DNA of 64,000 bases, from contig NC_049981.1 in the NCBI RefSeq assembly GCF_000003815.2, forward strand, positions 33,916,966-33,980,965, written 5' to 3'. This document shows positions 1-11,699 of this stretch, piece by piece. Position 1 is the first letter of the stretch, and every line of letters starts with the position of its first letter. The stretch comes from Branchiostoma floridae. Its lineage: Eukaryota; Chordata; Leptocardii; Amphioxiformes; Branchiostomatidae. A model generated the notes under the pieces. That model searched no databases. It saw only the letters and a program-made list of their open reading frames with translations, and was not told the origin of the DNA. The position numbers and the translations under genes were made by a program.

Positions 1-1006
1 CTGTGTTTATGTATATCGAGCCTCAGAATGTGATGCTTCATTGTTTTGAAAATACTTAACATTGACAGTCATAATAACATCAAATCAGTTAAGTTTTAAT
101 GTAATTGTTGAGTTGCTATCTCCTTGTGAATGTGACCATCCTCCCCATCACCAACCATGTAACATGATACTGACATGTTTTTCCTCCATCTCCCCAATTC
201 TCACCTGTCTCACCTATGCAGGGGAAATATGCGCCCCAGGTAACGTTACACGCACTTCTGGGTGTGTCTCACACTGGGGTTTACTGGTGGGCAGGAAGGG
301 TGTCATACCAGGGTTCATTGGTGGGCAGTGAAGATCTCACACCAAGGTTCATTGGTCAGCAATAAGGGTGTTATACCAGGGTTTATCGGTGGAAAGTGAA
401 GGTCTCATATCAGGGTTCATTGGTGGGCAGTAACGGTTTCATACCAGGGTTCATTGGTGGGCAGTAAAGGTCTCATACCGGGGTTCATCAGTGGGCAGTA
501 AGGGTTTCATACCGAGATTCATTGGTGGGCAGTAAAGGTCTCATACCAGGGTCATCAGTGGGCAGTAAGGGTTTCACACCAGTGTTCATTGGTGGATTTG
601 ACAGTGTCATAGCAAGGTTTGTAGGACCGTATTGAGGTGTTGTAAATAAGGGATCATTGCAGATGTTTAACATTATTGACTGGATTTAGGCTTCCCCTGC
701 AAGCTTTGGCGTCTAGATTCAGTTACATTCATTGAGCATTGAAAACATTTAACAGGTCCTGAAGTCATTAACAAATTGCCACGGAACATGTTTTCCCTTG
801 GGCATTACCTAGCAAAAAGGATTGCATGAAACAGACGCATACCCTGGAAGGTTCGATACCACATGACATTGAACCCTCATGAACCCTTCCCTCCACCTTA
901 CTCCTGGCTAGCCCACAGATCAGTATTGATTGTTCAGTACGTAACCATGGTAGCCATTGCAGCTGCAGTTATGAGTACCGTACTGATGATGTTTCCTCTC
1001 CCACAG
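1..1006. repeat. USO1 intron with a 30-36 bp minisatellite (about 230-610)
   Basis: This is intron sequence upstream of the first visible USO1 exon; the acceptor CTCCCACAG ends at 1006. From about 230 to 610 a degenerate tandem repeat built on GGTTCATTGGTGGGCAG plus GGTCTCATACCA recurs about ten times. The rest shows no coding or structural feature I can name. Confidence 0.75.
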
Positions 1007-4000
1007 GGCGGGAAGCTGCAGACGAGGCTGGGGCTGCTGATCCTGCTCTGCTCCTGGCTGTCGGACTGCAGCATCGCCGTCACTCACTTCCTGCACAACG
1101 CAACCAACGTGCCCTTCGTATCCTTCACAAACAAACAAACAAACAATGTGTCAGGTAAACACTTCCTGCACAACGCAACCAACGTGCCCTTCGTATCCTT
1201 CACAAACAAACAAACAATGTGTCAGGTAAACACTTCCTGCACAACGCAACCAACGTGCCCTTCGTATCCTTCACAAACAAACAAACAAACAAACAATGTG
1301 TCAGGTAAACATAGCCTGCACAATACCATCAACATGTCGTTCGTGCCCTTTAACAATAAACTCTTAATTACATAGAGCATAACACAACCTACCCCCGATT
1401 TGTATCCTTAGGCAGATTATCTGTGATACATTTGTGCCATATAAGAATAGAGTCTAGTAGTAGTACACAAAACAGTGTTGCAATAGCCTGGTTACCATCC
1501 GGATAGTAGTTCGCTCCTATGTTCGCTTCTGCTATCCGTCTGGAGACTTGCGCATTCAGACCGTTTGGTGGTGACGACAGTTGATGAGTGAATCAAGGAA
1601 TGGGTTCTAGAGCACTTGTTCGATGACAACGGGCCGGCGCCCACATGCGCTAGGGGACGTGGGGCTTTTCCGGTGTTGGAACACCGGTTCGAACGATCAC
1701 TTGAACCCATTCCATAATTCGCGCATATGTGGGGACCAATCAGAGCCTGCGTCCAAAATTTGGACGATTCCAGACGTTAAGATGGTCCGCGTTCCCAGAC
1801 GGAAACACAGAGAAGCGGCTGTATATAGTGTATAATGAATGTCAGAGCTAGAAGCGACTGTATATAGTACATAATGAACGTCGGAGCGAACTACTTTCCG
1901 GATGGTACCCAGGCTACTGTTGCAATGGGTATTGAAACCATTCCATTTCATGGTGTTGGAGAAAAGTGAAGAGAAAAGGAAAATTCAGCCTTGAAGCAAA
2001 GGCAGAACTTTCCTGATGCCTGCCCATAGCTGTAACCCTTCTTGACTTGACCTGTGACCCCTTGTGGTTGTGACCCTTGACCTGTGACCTCCAGCTGACG
2101 AGTCAGATCACAGACCAGGCGGAGGAAGATGAGCAGCTGGCCCAGGGTCTGTTCGCCCTGCTGCTCGGCATCTGTGTGCACTATAATGACAACTCCATCG
2201 AGAACTTCACCAAGTAAGTAAATTATAACACTTACTACACCAAGTATGTACATTATATCATTATCACATTTACTACACATGTCCACTGACTATTACCACA
2301 TCTGTGTGCACTACAATGACAACTCCATAGAGAACTTCACCAAGTATGTACAAAGGCCCAAAAATCGTTTACTGGAAACCACTTATTACCTCCATGAAAT
2401 GTCATGGAGGTTATATTTTGCCCTGTGTTTGTCTGTCTGTGTGTCTGTCTGTGTGTAAACAAAATAACTCAAGAACGGTTGGGTGGATTGGTTTCATACT
2501 TGGTGTGTTGATAGGGTGTGATGAAAGCTGGAAATTATTAGATTTTGGGCCCCCTAGCGGTTCCCCTTGGTACTGCAGCGCAACTTCTGGTTTTGCTATC
2601 TTGGTGTTCTGAACATGCTATGGTCACGATTTTTGAGTATTAGATAGCTCTTGTGCTCAGGAAGAAATGACATAAGTTTGGGACCCCTAGCGTCTAGTTT
2701 TGGGATAGCAGGGGCATTTTTGTCAAAAACTTCTGAAGAGGATAACTCAAGAAGGGAACAACGGATTTTCATGATTTTTGGTATGTAGGTACCTTAGACA
2801 ATGTTATACAAGATAAGATACCAATTATGCAAAGAGGGAGTACATTTGCATAATTAATAAGAATATTCTATCATAGCAGTTTTTCAATGTATCTCTTATT
2901 CCAGACATACTATGGTCTTGACAATTAGGTGGTAGATAGCTTTTAGTGACCTGAAAAAGTGGAGCAAGTTTTAGCCCCCTAACATTTAATTGTGGAACTG
3001 CAGGGGCGTTTTTGTCAAGACACTCCAAAGAGGATAACTGCAGAAAGGAACGACGGATTGCCTGCATTTTAGGCATGCAGGTAGCTTAGGCAAAGATGTT
3101 CATAATGATATACATGTTATGCAAATGATGACTTAATTTGCATGATTAATGAGGAAATTGTATAATTCCATTGTTTTCAATTATTGAACCTCAATACATG
3201 TAACACATGTTAATTATGATAGGTGGAATATAAGCAGATACCAAATATGGTAATGATGAGCTTATTTGCATAATTTATGTAAAAAATTGCAAAATCGCTT
3301 TATGATTAATAATGGGGATTTTATAATTGTGACATGTGTACGTTAGTCAATGATGAACAACACCATGCATAAATTATGTTAATATGTTAGTCAATTGTTT
3401 GAAATTTACGAAAGCTCTAAATTTTCATGGAGGTATGAGGTCGCCGAACTCTAGTTCTTGTGTCGGTTACAAGAACGACAAAACTGATAAAATGTCTAGA
3501 ACTGAAAATCCAGTTGCTAAAGCTGTAAAAAGAACTGTTTCAGTACTAAAGATTCTTTTTCCAGCTTTAGCAACTGGATTTTCAGTTCTATCCATTTTAT
3601 TAATTTGTCGTTCTCGTAACCGACCCAAGTATGAAAGAAGGCTATTAGAAGGGTTTGGTTAAATTGACTGATCCATGCATCGTTTTTGTGGACAATTGTT
3701 CTCACTAAAGTTTACACCCCGAGAAACTGCAGCAGCTGGTTATAGAAAAGTTTATTTTGTTCTGTGGTTAGTTTCACTGAAGCACATATTTCCGCCGGAG
3801 AGAGCGCCAGCAGTAGCTGCTTATATAGTTTTGTTTTTTGGTTAGTTTTCTTAATTTGTCCTTTTTTCCACCTCAGAGAGACTGCAGCAGCTGATTTTGT
3901 TTTTTGATAAGTTTTCCTAATTCGTTCAATTTTCCGCCCCAGAGAGCGTCTGCAGCAGCTGATCAGTAAGAGGATAGGGCTGGAGAGTTTCGAGGACAAG

Positions 4001-7000
4001 CTCAGCTTCGTGACGAAGAGCGACCATTACTCCCGAGCGGCGCGGTCGCCCCAGCCGCGGTACGATGCGCCCGAGAGGGTCCTGCTCGATTACGAGTTTG
4101 TCGCTCTCTTCAGGCAGTACGAAGGTCAGTAAGGGACATCGCCAAGGGCACGTTATAAAGAAATGAATGACTGAATGAATGAATGAAGAGACAAATGAAA
4201 AAATCATTAAATGGGTTTATTTTACAATTTTCAAACAGAACGATTGTGCCATACATAGTGGTGAGATATTAGTGTAGTACCTATTAAAATCATCATCATC
4301 TGATTGTTCATCAGAGTTAATGTGCCTCAAATTTAGGTGCTGTTTGTGTTTGCCTCAGGGGTGATCATAACTTACCGGTAAGGCAGGTGGTACTTACATG
4401 TGCCTGTGTGTCTTGCCCCTCAGGTGTGATCATGACTTATGACAGGTGTGTCTTGCCTCTCAAGTGTGATCACGACTTAGAGCAGGTGTGTCTTGCCCCT
4501 CAAGTGTGATCATGACCGAAGACAGGTAAAGTTTTACAGGCAGTACTTAGGTGTGTGTCTTTCCCCTCAGGTGTGATCATGACTTACGACAGGTGTGTAT
4601 CACCTCAGGTGTGATCATGACTTACGACAGGTGTGTATCTCCTCAGGTGTGATCATGACTTACGACAGGTGTGCCTTGCCCCTCAGGTGTGATCATGACT
4701 TACGACAGGTGTGTATCTCCTCAGGTGTGATCATGAAAGCCGTCCGACCCAAGACGAAGGAAGAGGAGCAGGCGGAGCAGAAGACGATTGAGGACCACGC
4801 AGGGATCGTCACGCAGTACAAGGAGCTCATCAGAGAACAGGTGAGACGGTAACACTTAGGTTATACTCCTCAGGTAACACACCTGGGAACAGGTAACACA
4901 CCTGGCTACCACGCAGGGATCGTCACGCAGTACAAGGAACTCATCAGGGAACAGGTGAGACAGGTGTAGGTTATACTCCTCAGGTAACACACCTGGGAAC
5001 AGGTACCACACCTGGGAACACTTAGGTTATACTACTCAGGTAACACACCTGGCTACCATGCCGGGATCGTCACGCAGTACAAGGAGCTCATCAGAGAACA
5101 GGTGAGCTATGAACTCCTCAGGTAACACACCAGAGGACAGGTGAGATAACACACCTGGCTTCCTTCTCTTCCTTTAGCTATCTGTACATCAATCTTCAAT
5201 GGCAGAGTGTTTGCCATTCTGTAAAGGCAGGGTTTTCAGTACTGCATGTCTCCGTCCCAGGAAGACAAGACGATTCCATTGAAGGTGTTTCTTTGATGAA
5301 GGAAGGAGTGTAATGAATTAATGTCAGGATGAGCTGTAGAAGGAAGATTAGTGATGATGACTTACATGTGACTTGTCTGCATCTAAAGTGGTTTGTTCTG
5401 ATGTGTGTTTACAGGGCCGTAAGGTGGGTTGTAGCGTGAGTATTGCTGACCTTTGACCTGACTTCTGACCTTTGTTTGTAGAAAGCGGCCCCTTCATATC
5501 CAATTAAAACATGGAGGAGATCATCTCAAAATCATGAATAACTTTCCCAGATTCTAGTTCTACAAAAGATCTTCAAGTTCCATGAAAGAATCTGAAATCA
5601 TCCCACGGATATAGATTTCTTTATCACAGTTAGAACCAAGAAAAGTTTTGAGATGATTCCACCTACAACCCACCTTACCTCAGTGTGCGCTGTAGACTGT
5701 CATCAAGCCATGCAGCCGCAAGTCACCAACTAACCTGCTGTAGACTAGCCTGAAAATCCATTGAAATTTTTGCCATTGCTTTGCCCTCATATTCAGGTAT
5801 TCCTACTCATTTGAAAGGCATTTTACCCTCCTTCCATTTAAGTGACCACATTTGCATTATTTTGATGTTATGTGTTTGACCCCTTCCATGCTGACTCTTG
5901 TGTCGCCCCCCTCCCCCAGGATGCAGAGCTTCACTCCACCAAGCAGGAACTTCAGGAGGTCAAGGTCAAACTCAGCGAGACGGAGAAACAACTGCAGGAG
6001 CAGGCGTCAATGGTGCAACAGCTGCGGGACCAGTACTCACTGCTGAAGGCTACTAAAGGTGGGGAGGGGGGCGGCAGGATGGGAGGCGGGTGCAGCAGCT
6101 GCGGGACCAGTACTCACTGCTGAAGGCTACTAAAGGTGGGAGGGGGGCGGCAGGGTGGGGAGGGGGGCGGCAGCTGCGAGACCAGTACTCACTGCTGAAG
6201 GCTACTAAAGGTGGGGAGGGGGGCGGCAGGGTGGGGACCAGTACTCACTGCTGAAGGCTACTAAAGGTGGGGAGGGGGGTGGCATGGTTGGGAGGGGGGC
6301 GGCAGGGTGGTGACCAGTACTCACTGCTGAAGGCTACTAAAGGTGGGGAGGGGGGCAGCAGGGTGGGGAGGGGGGCAGCAGCTCCGGGACCAGTACTCAC
6401 TGCCGAAGGCTACTAAAGGTGGGGATCTGGGCGGCAGGGTGGGGAGGGGGGCAGCAGGATGGGGAGGGGGCAGCAGGATGGGGAGGGGGGCGGCAGCGTG
6501 GGGAGGGGGGCCGCAGGGTGCGGAGGGGGCGGCAGCTATTTGTAGTTTATTTACATGTATAGTCACTGTTGATTAGAATACTACTTCACACACATTTTTC
6601 AACTTTCCACATCTTAAAGACATTAGAAGCAAGAAGTTCCCACTAACCCCAATCATCCCCCCCCTGTAGGCCGTGAGTCGCCCCAGGTCCAGCAGACGGA
6701 GGCGGGAGGAGGAGCGGAGGAGGTTGCTAGGTTACAGGGAGAACTGGGGGACTCCAAACGTGTCCTGGAGTCCAAAACACAGCAGCTGATGGAGAGGGAC
6801 AGAACTATAGAGCAGCTGGTGAGAAATGCACTCACACTGTTATTGAGAAAACTACAGCACTGCATCATGCATGTCTGAGTGATAGTGTTTATGATTGAAT
6901 GATTGATTAAAAGCTTACAAACCCGCCCTACCTCCGCCAGAAAAACGACCTGACGGTAGCGGAAGCGAAGGCGGCAGTACGAGAGGCAAGCGAGGATGGA

Positions 7001-8723
7001 GACGCGGGGTCAACCGAGGACAGCACACGCCCTCTTCAGGAGAGAATAGAGGTGCTGACACGGGAGAAGGAGGAACTCAGGACACAGGTGAACCCTGAAC
7101 TATAACCCTTAACCCCTAACTTCAGGACACAGGTGAACCCTGAATTATATCCCTTAACCCCTAACCTCAGAACACATGGTAACCCTGAACTGTAACCCTT
7201 AACCTCAGAACACAGGTGAACCCTTAACCATAACCCTTAACCCCTAGCCCCAGGACACAGGTGAACCCTGAATTGTATTTTTCTGTGAAGTTCTGTGTCA
7301 GTTTTTACAAGGATTCCTGTTTGTTGCAGCTGTCGTCACAGGAGACTCAGATCCAGACATTCCGCACCGACAACGAGGCACTCAAGTCCAAACTGTCCGC
7401 ACAGGTAACCATGGAAACACTATGAATTTTTGATTTAGACTAATTTGATTTAGAAACACATTGAATTGAGTTGAAATCATCCACAAGGGTTTGTTTCTCA
7501 CACCCCCATGCTGTAAATGGTTTGTCTCTCACACCCCCATGCTGTTAATGGTTTGTTCCTCACACCCCCATGCTATGAATGGTTTATTCCTCAAACCCCC
7601 ATGCTGTGAATGGTTTATTCCTCAAACCCCCATGCTGTAAAAGATTTGTTTCTCACACCCCCATGTTGTGAATGGTTCCCTCCAGACGAACGGCCCATCC
7701 CCAGATGCGGTTGCCGCGGAAACGGCGGCTCTCCAGGCGAAACTTGCAGAGGTGGAGTCTGATCGAGCCTGCTCCGAGGAGGAGAACCGCAGACTGAAGG
7801 AGCAGGTGCAGAACTTACAGCTGCAAAACTCACAGCTGCAAAACTCGCAGGTGCAAAACTCACAGCTGCAGAACTCACCTGCAGCTGATGGGAACGCTGA
7901 CTCAGCAAAACTGGAGGAAGAGGTGAGGCAAACTTGAGCTGTCATGGTAACAGTGTCATGTTACCGTGATCCCTCGTCAATTATGATGTACATATAATTC
8001 ACAAAGACTGTTAAGCCATAGCTGAAGCTGAAGGGTTGACTTATGGATTTACCATGGTCTTTATTAAGGGCAGTTTAAGACACACATGGATAGTTCAGAT
8101 ATGGCAAGGCTTTCAATGTGATCTAACCAGTCTCTCATGCTGCATGCCTTCTGCTGAAGGGAAGTCAAATGAAGGTTGAACCAGTCAAACGGCAGCTAAT
8201 GTAAGATACCGGTACTTTGATTTTGCTTCTTGTGCGCTGTCCACACATTTCCTTTGTTACTGCAGATTACAGAACAGAAAAGATTATAGTGGTTCACGTT
8301 GTAAAGGCAGCAAACTTTTTAAAACCCTTCAGGTGAGAAGATTGAGTGAAGAGAAGAAGCGGCTGGAGGAGGAGGCTGAGACGGCATCCAAGGAGCAAGA
8401 TGACCTCCTTGTGCTGCTGGCAGACCAAGACGCCAAGATTAAGAAGTACAGAGACAGACTTAAGGAACTTGGTGAACAGGTGAGGACAAACTTCTTTGCA
8501 CTGCAGTCAAATCACCTGACAAGCTTTCAAAACCTGTCTATAGCGACCACCTGTCCACAAAAAACAGGTTTATCAGTGCCCTGGGTGGTCTTCTTGGACA
8601 GTTTGGAGTGAATGATATTATATATCAGTGCCCTGGGTGGTCTTCTTGGACAGGTTAGAATGTATATATATATATATATATATATATATCAGTGCCCTGG
8701 GTGGTCTTCTTGGACAGGTTAGA

Positions 8724-8762
<39 letters not shown>

Positions 8763-8791
8763 TGCCCTGGGTGGTCTTCTTGGACAGGTTA

Positions 8792-8828
<37 letters not shown>

Positions 8829-9228
8829 TGCCCTGGGTGGTCTTCTTGGACAGGTTGGAGTGAATGATATTATATATCAGTGCCCTGGGTGGTCTTCTTG
8901 GACAGGTTGGAATGTATGACATTATATATCCGTGCCCTGGGTGGTCTTCTTGGACAGGTTGGAGTGAATGATATATATTAGTGCCCTGGGTGGTCTTCTT
9001 GGGAAGGTTTGACTTTATCTCAAAATGCAGTGCTTGAATATGGATAATCTTTTATTAGAAAATTATCAATATTTAGGTAAAGTTTGCAGGTCTGCTGTAT
9101 GATGTGTGATGTTTTTGTAACTCCAGATGGATGATGATGATGATGATGATGGGGACCTGGAGGATGATGAAGACTATGAAGATGAAGAGGAGGAGGAGGA
9201 GGAAGATGGGGATAAAGAGGAGGACTGA
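1007..9228 (+). CDS. USO1: General vesicular transport factor p115 (USO1), C-terminal half, 11 exons
   Basis: p115 tethers COPI/COPII vesicles at the Golgi and binds GM130, giantin and SNAREs (family knowledge). Exons seen with GT-AG borders and consistent phase: 1007-1117, 2095-2213, 3943-4124, 4725-4840, 5920-6058, 6670-6818, 6941-7087, 7330-7404, 7686-7922, 8333-8479, 9127-9228 (TGA stop). They encode about 507 residues; vertebrate p115 has about 960, so the N-terminal half lies left of the window. The first exons match the end of the armadillo-like head (LLILLCSWLSDCSIAVTHF, then a NDNS block). A long coiled coil follows, with the diagnostic stretch DDLLVLLADQD (exon 8333-8479), then a purely acidic C-terminus of Asp/Glu runs. 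A QLQNSQ-type glutamine repeat sits in exon 7686-7922. Several exon edges are duplicated in the neighbouring introns. Identity is secure; exact splice choice at duplicated edges is inferred. Confidence 0.93.
1088..1325 (+). repeat. Exon-edge minisatellite: end of USO1 exon 1007-1117 with its splice donor, about 3-4 copies
   Basis: The exon end CTGCACAACGCAACCAACG, the donor GTATCC and the (AAAC)n intron start are tandemly repeated about every 61-73 bp (1088, 1160, 1228, and a diverged copy near 1313). The exon's own frame stays open for two units, so only splicing at the first copy gives the conserved join VPF-LTSQ. Confidence 0.85.
1484..1917. mobile_element. MITE with about 36-bp terminal inverted repeats and 8-bp target duplication
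   Basis: The left end TAGCCTGGTTACCATCCGG and the right end CCGGATGGTACCCAGGCTA are inverted copies over about 36 bp. The direct repeat TGTTGCAA flanks the element at 1476-1483 and 1918-1925. It is about 430 bp with no transposase. An 8-bp duplication fits the hAT superfamily (inference). It sits in a USO1 intron. Confidence 0.75.
2298..2350 (+). repeat. Intronic copy of the end of USO1 exon 2095-2213
   Basis: The last about 45 bp of the exon (ATCTGTGTGCACTAYAATGA through TTCACCAA) and the donor are repeated once in the intron about 130 bp downstream, with two or three changes; the donor here is GTATGT instead of GTAAGT. Confidence 0.85.
2388..3434. mobile_element. Candidate 1.05-kb non-autonomous DNA transposon
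   Basis: Ends are inverted: ACCTCCATGAAAT at 2388-2400 and ATTTTCATGGAGGT at 3421-3434. The interior carries a TGTCTGTCTGTG run and two or three diverged copies of a block with AACTCAAGAA and GGGACCCCTAGCG. No open frame encodes a transposase. Boundaries rest on the short inverted ends only. Confidence 0.5.
3463..3623. mobile_element. Hairpin MITE, 160 bp, arms about 62 bp
   Basis: Arms at 3463-3526 and 3561-3623 are near-perfect inverted copies (for example CCAGTTGCTAAAGCTG against CAGCTTTAGCAACTGG), separated by about 34 bp. It could fold as a foldback element. It is non-coding and lies inside a USO1 intron just upstream of exon 3943. Confidence 0.8.
3716..3942 (+). repeat. Degenerate copies of the acceptor and start of USO1 exon 3943
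   Basis: Blocks resembling CAGAGAGCGTCTGCAGCAGCTG recur near 3720, 3808 and 3878 before the true exon start at 3943, each preceded by a pyrimidine tract and followed by GATTTTGTTTT-like spacer. Units are 65-90 bp and diverged. Confidence 0.6.
4357..4735 (+). repeat. Exon-edge minisatellite: acceptor and start of USO1 exon 4725
   Basis: Units of about 32-70 bp containing CCTCAGGTGTGATCATGA (the acceptor AG and first codons of the exon) followed by CTTACGACAGGTGTGT. About eight copies precede the real exon, whose sequence diverges after ATCATGA into AAGCCGTCCGACC. Confidence 0.85.
4841..5110 (+). repeat. Exon-edge duplications: end of USO1 exon 4725-4840
   Basis: The exon end (CGCAGGGATCGTCACGCAG to ATCAGAGAACAG plus GTGAG) is copied at about 4912-4956 and 5058-5104 with spacers rich in CTCAGGTAACACACCTGG. 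Both copies keep an intact donor. Confidence 0.85.
6059..6540 (+). repeat. Exon-edge minisatellite: end of USO1 exon 5920-6058
   Basis: The last about 38 bp of the exon (GACCAGTACTCACTGCTGAA to ACTAAAG) with donor GTGGGG are repeated about five times, separated by G-rich AGGGGGGCGGCAG blocks, ending in a purine-rich tract near 6535. Confidence 0.88.
7088..7270 (+). repeat. Exon-edge minisatellite: end of USO1 exon 6941-7087
   Basis: Units of about 43 bp with CTCAGGACACAG|GTGAACCCTGAA and TAACCCTTAACCCCTAAC follow the exon; about four copies. The start of each unit is the last four codons of the exon plus the donor. Confidence 0.85.
7490..7685 (+). repeat. About 30-bp minisatellite abutting the acceptor of USO1 exon 7686
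   Basis: Six units of GTTTGTTCCTCACACCCCCA plus TGCTGTGAATG run up to the acceptor CCCTCCAG. They supply a long pyrimidine-rich tract in front of the exon. Confidence 0.8.
8590..9010 (+). repeat. Compound minisatellite with (TA)n tracts
   Basis: Eight units of CAGTGCCCTGGGTGGTCTTC plus TTGGACAGGTT, joined by (TA)n runs of up to about 18 repeats or by GAATGATATTATA spacers. The whole block lies in the last USO1 intron. Confidence 0.9.
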
Positions 9229-9339
9229 CAGCTGTCAATCATCCTCAATAGACACAGGAAATTCTATCACCTTCAGACATCTGTAATGTAAAAATGCACA
9301 TCAGATTTAACTTTGTATATCAATGAAGACATCCAATAA

Positions 9340-9452
9340 GATATACCAAAAAGCAGCTGAAAGTTCAAGGTTTTAGCTACTCAAGCAACTGGATATGATT
9401 CTGGATTTACAAACTCATACCCAGGTGCTTGAGTAACTGCTTTTTGGTTAAT
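9340..9452. mobile_element. Inverted-repeat element with a related fragment near 32451-32510
   Basis: ACCAAAAAGCAG and TACTCAAGCAACTGG on the left are answered by CTTGAGTAACTGCTTTTTGG on the right. A block near 32451-32510 shares CTCAAGCAACTGGATATGAT, so this is a dispersed family. Class not determined. Confidence 0.5.
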
Positions 9453-9550
9453 GATAAAAGTTCATACCGGTAAAGGTTGGGTCGGTCAGTGTCGTTGCAA
9501 AAGAACATTCAGCTCAGAATGATAGATAGATTAAAGATGAGGATAACACA

Positions 9551-9556
9551 AATAAA
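9551..9556 (+). promoter_or_regulatory. Possible poly(A) signal for USO1
   Basis: AATAAA 323 bp after the USO1 stop codon; other candidates are at about 12206 and 13095. None is confirmed and the 3' flank is full of repeats. Confidence 0.3.
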
Positions 9557-9739
9557 ATAGAGACTAGAAAGGCCGACATTTGCTTGAGAGCAAATACAGC
9601 ATATTTCAGCCATCTCCCTCATGCAACAATAGGCCTTGAGGTCGTTGACCCCTTTGGCCATTGGAAAATGACCCGAAAAAATTCCCAAATATATCATTTT
9701 AAAGTGTTCCATGCCAAAAATTAATACATGGGTCATTTG

Positions 9740-10372
9740 GATAAATATCTAGAGCACCCCTTTACCAAATTTCGTCATTTGGTTGTAAAACGAGGGAACA
9801 GGAGCCAAAAATGTCCAATTTTTGTCCAAAAATGGCCATAAAATCGCAATATTAAGCATTATGTTGTACTGTATGGAAAAACTGGTATTGAATTCATGCG
9901 CACATAATTGAAGGGCACTTTTATACCAAATTTCAGGTCATTCGGTTGTAAAACGAGGGTACAGGAGGCAAAAATGTGCTTTTTTTGTCAAAAAATGGCC
10001 AAAAATCGCAAAATTAAGCATTTTGTTGTACCGTATGCCAAAACTGTTATCAAATCTGAGTGGGCATATGATCAGGGCACCTCTGTACCAAGTTTCATGT
10101 CATTCGGCTGTAATACCAGGGTACAGGAGCCCAAAATATACATAAAAATTGACAAAAACCTCAATAAAATCATTTTAAAGGCAGATATGACAAAAATGAA
10201 AAAAACACCTAAGGGTATTGGCTTACTCTACCTTTGTGCCAAATTTCAAGTCAATCGGTTTAAAAACGGCGGAGTTGATTCGATTTGAAGATTTGACAGG
10301 AGAAAGAAAGAAAGAAAGAAACATTACGAATACAATATATTTCACCATACCTATGGTATGGCTGAAATATAA
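9740..10372. mobile_element. Interspersed repeat with (GAAA)n tail
   Basis: Three diverged about 160-bp units carry ACCAAATTTCAGGTCATTCG and TTGTAAAACGAGGGTACAGG. They are followed by AGAAAGAAAGAAAGAAACAT and a short palindromic end (CCATACCTATGGTATGG). The simple-repeat tail suggests a 3' end of a non-LTR element; superfamily not assigned. Confidence 0.5.
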
Positions 10373-10552
10373 TTAAAGATGACATATTCCAGACTACTGA
10401 CATGGGAGGGAATGGCAGAGAATCCACACCCCTTAACTGTTCCTGGGCAGTTCTGTGCAGCATGCACTAAATGTGATAAGGATGCTTGGTTGTAGTCTCT
10501 ACCAGACTCTGGATCGCTGGAAAATCGTAGAAATGGATCAAATAGAGAGGAA

Positions 10553-10652
10553 NNNNNNNNNNNNNNNNNNNNNNNNNNNNNNNNNNNNNNNNNNNNNNNN
10601 NNNNNNNNNNNNNNNNNNNNNNNNNNNNNNNNNNNNNNNNNNNNNNNNNNNN
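10553..10652. other. Assembly gap (100 N)
   Basis: Run of 100 N at the edge of a minisatellite, so repeat collapse is likely. Confidence 0.98.
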
Positions 10653-11215
10653 GAAAAAAGGTTTTCCTTGCTGTAATGTCATGAAAAAAGGTTTTCCATG
10701 CCATATTGTCTTGGTTATGATGTTACCTAAGAGGTAATGTCATTGTTGATGGTTTCCATGCTGTTTTGTGAAGGAAAAGGGATTTCCATGCTGTTTTGTG
10801 AAGGAAAAGGGATTTCCATGCTGTACTTAGTACTTGATCATACTCCTGTGTGGTGCACTGGCAATGTGGACAGCATTCAGATAGTCATGTAATGTTATGG
10901 GAAAGGATTTCCAGTCTATAATGTCATGAAGTTTCCATGCAGCATTGCTGTAATGTCATGGAATAAGGTTTTCCATGCTGTATTGTCATGGAATAAGGTT
11001 TTCCATGCTGTATTGTCATGGAATAAGGTTTTCCATGCTGTTATGTCATGGAATAAGGTTTTCCATGCTGTATTGTCATGGAATAAGGTTTTCCATGCTG
11101 CAATGTCATGGAATAAGGTAACATGCTGTAATGTCATGGAATGAGGTTTTCCATGCTGCAATGTCATGGAATAAGGATTTCCATGCTGTATTGTCATGGA
11201 AGGAAGCAAATGCTG
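10653..11215. repeat. 30-bp minisatellite (GTTTTCCATGCTGTATTGTC type)
   Basis: Units of ATGGAATAAGGTTTTCCATG plus CTGTATTGTC repeat about nine times from 10940 to 11215. Looser copies extend back to the gap. Non-coding; the open frames across it are trivial. Confidence 0.9.
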
Positions 11216-11364
11216 CGCTGCTGGTGTGAATCATTCCACGGCCTTTTCAAAATTTCTCTACTCATAAGAGAGTACAGGTGACACTGCACTCATGGGTTGG
11301 TGGGGTGGGGGGGTTAGTTGCACCATGCCACGGGGTTGCACAATTTGCTGATAAGTCCACAACC

Positions 11365-11695
11365 AGTAGCCAATCAGGCCTGTTCAGGAATAACATGGCT
11401 TTCCTGATTGGTCCAAACATTAGGATAACCTAGCCAATCACAATGATAGCTCTATATGGTAGCTCTGATTGGCCAAAGCAGTACAAAGCAGTAGCCAATG
11501 AGAGCTTTCGTAAGTAGAATGTTGCCTTCCATGATTGTTAGCAGCACCATTGTTTTAGGATTAGCCAATAAGGACTACTCTAAGCTCAAGTGTCCTATCC
11601 TGATTGGTCTAACCAGAAGATGTAATGATAATCAACTCCAGTGTCCAATCAGGTGTTAGTAATGTTGTTGACAGCCTTCTCTGATTGGTCCAAAA
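11365..11695. promoter_or_regulatory. Cluster of nine CCAAT/ATTGG motifs
   Basis: CCAAT or ATTGG, mostly as GCCAATCAG or CTGATTGG, occurs at about 11369, 11406, 11433, 11468, 11493, 11564, 11602, 11645 and 11683, in both orientations, at 25-70 bp spacing. CCAAT with these flanks is the classical NF-Y site. There is no gene start nearby that I can support. Confidence 0.5.
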
Positions 11696-11699
11696 AGGT

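Noticed and set aside
1088..1375. Coding extension of USO1 through the repeated exon end
   Set aside because: The conserved join VPF-LTSQ requires splicing at 1117; the repeat translation has no match to p115.
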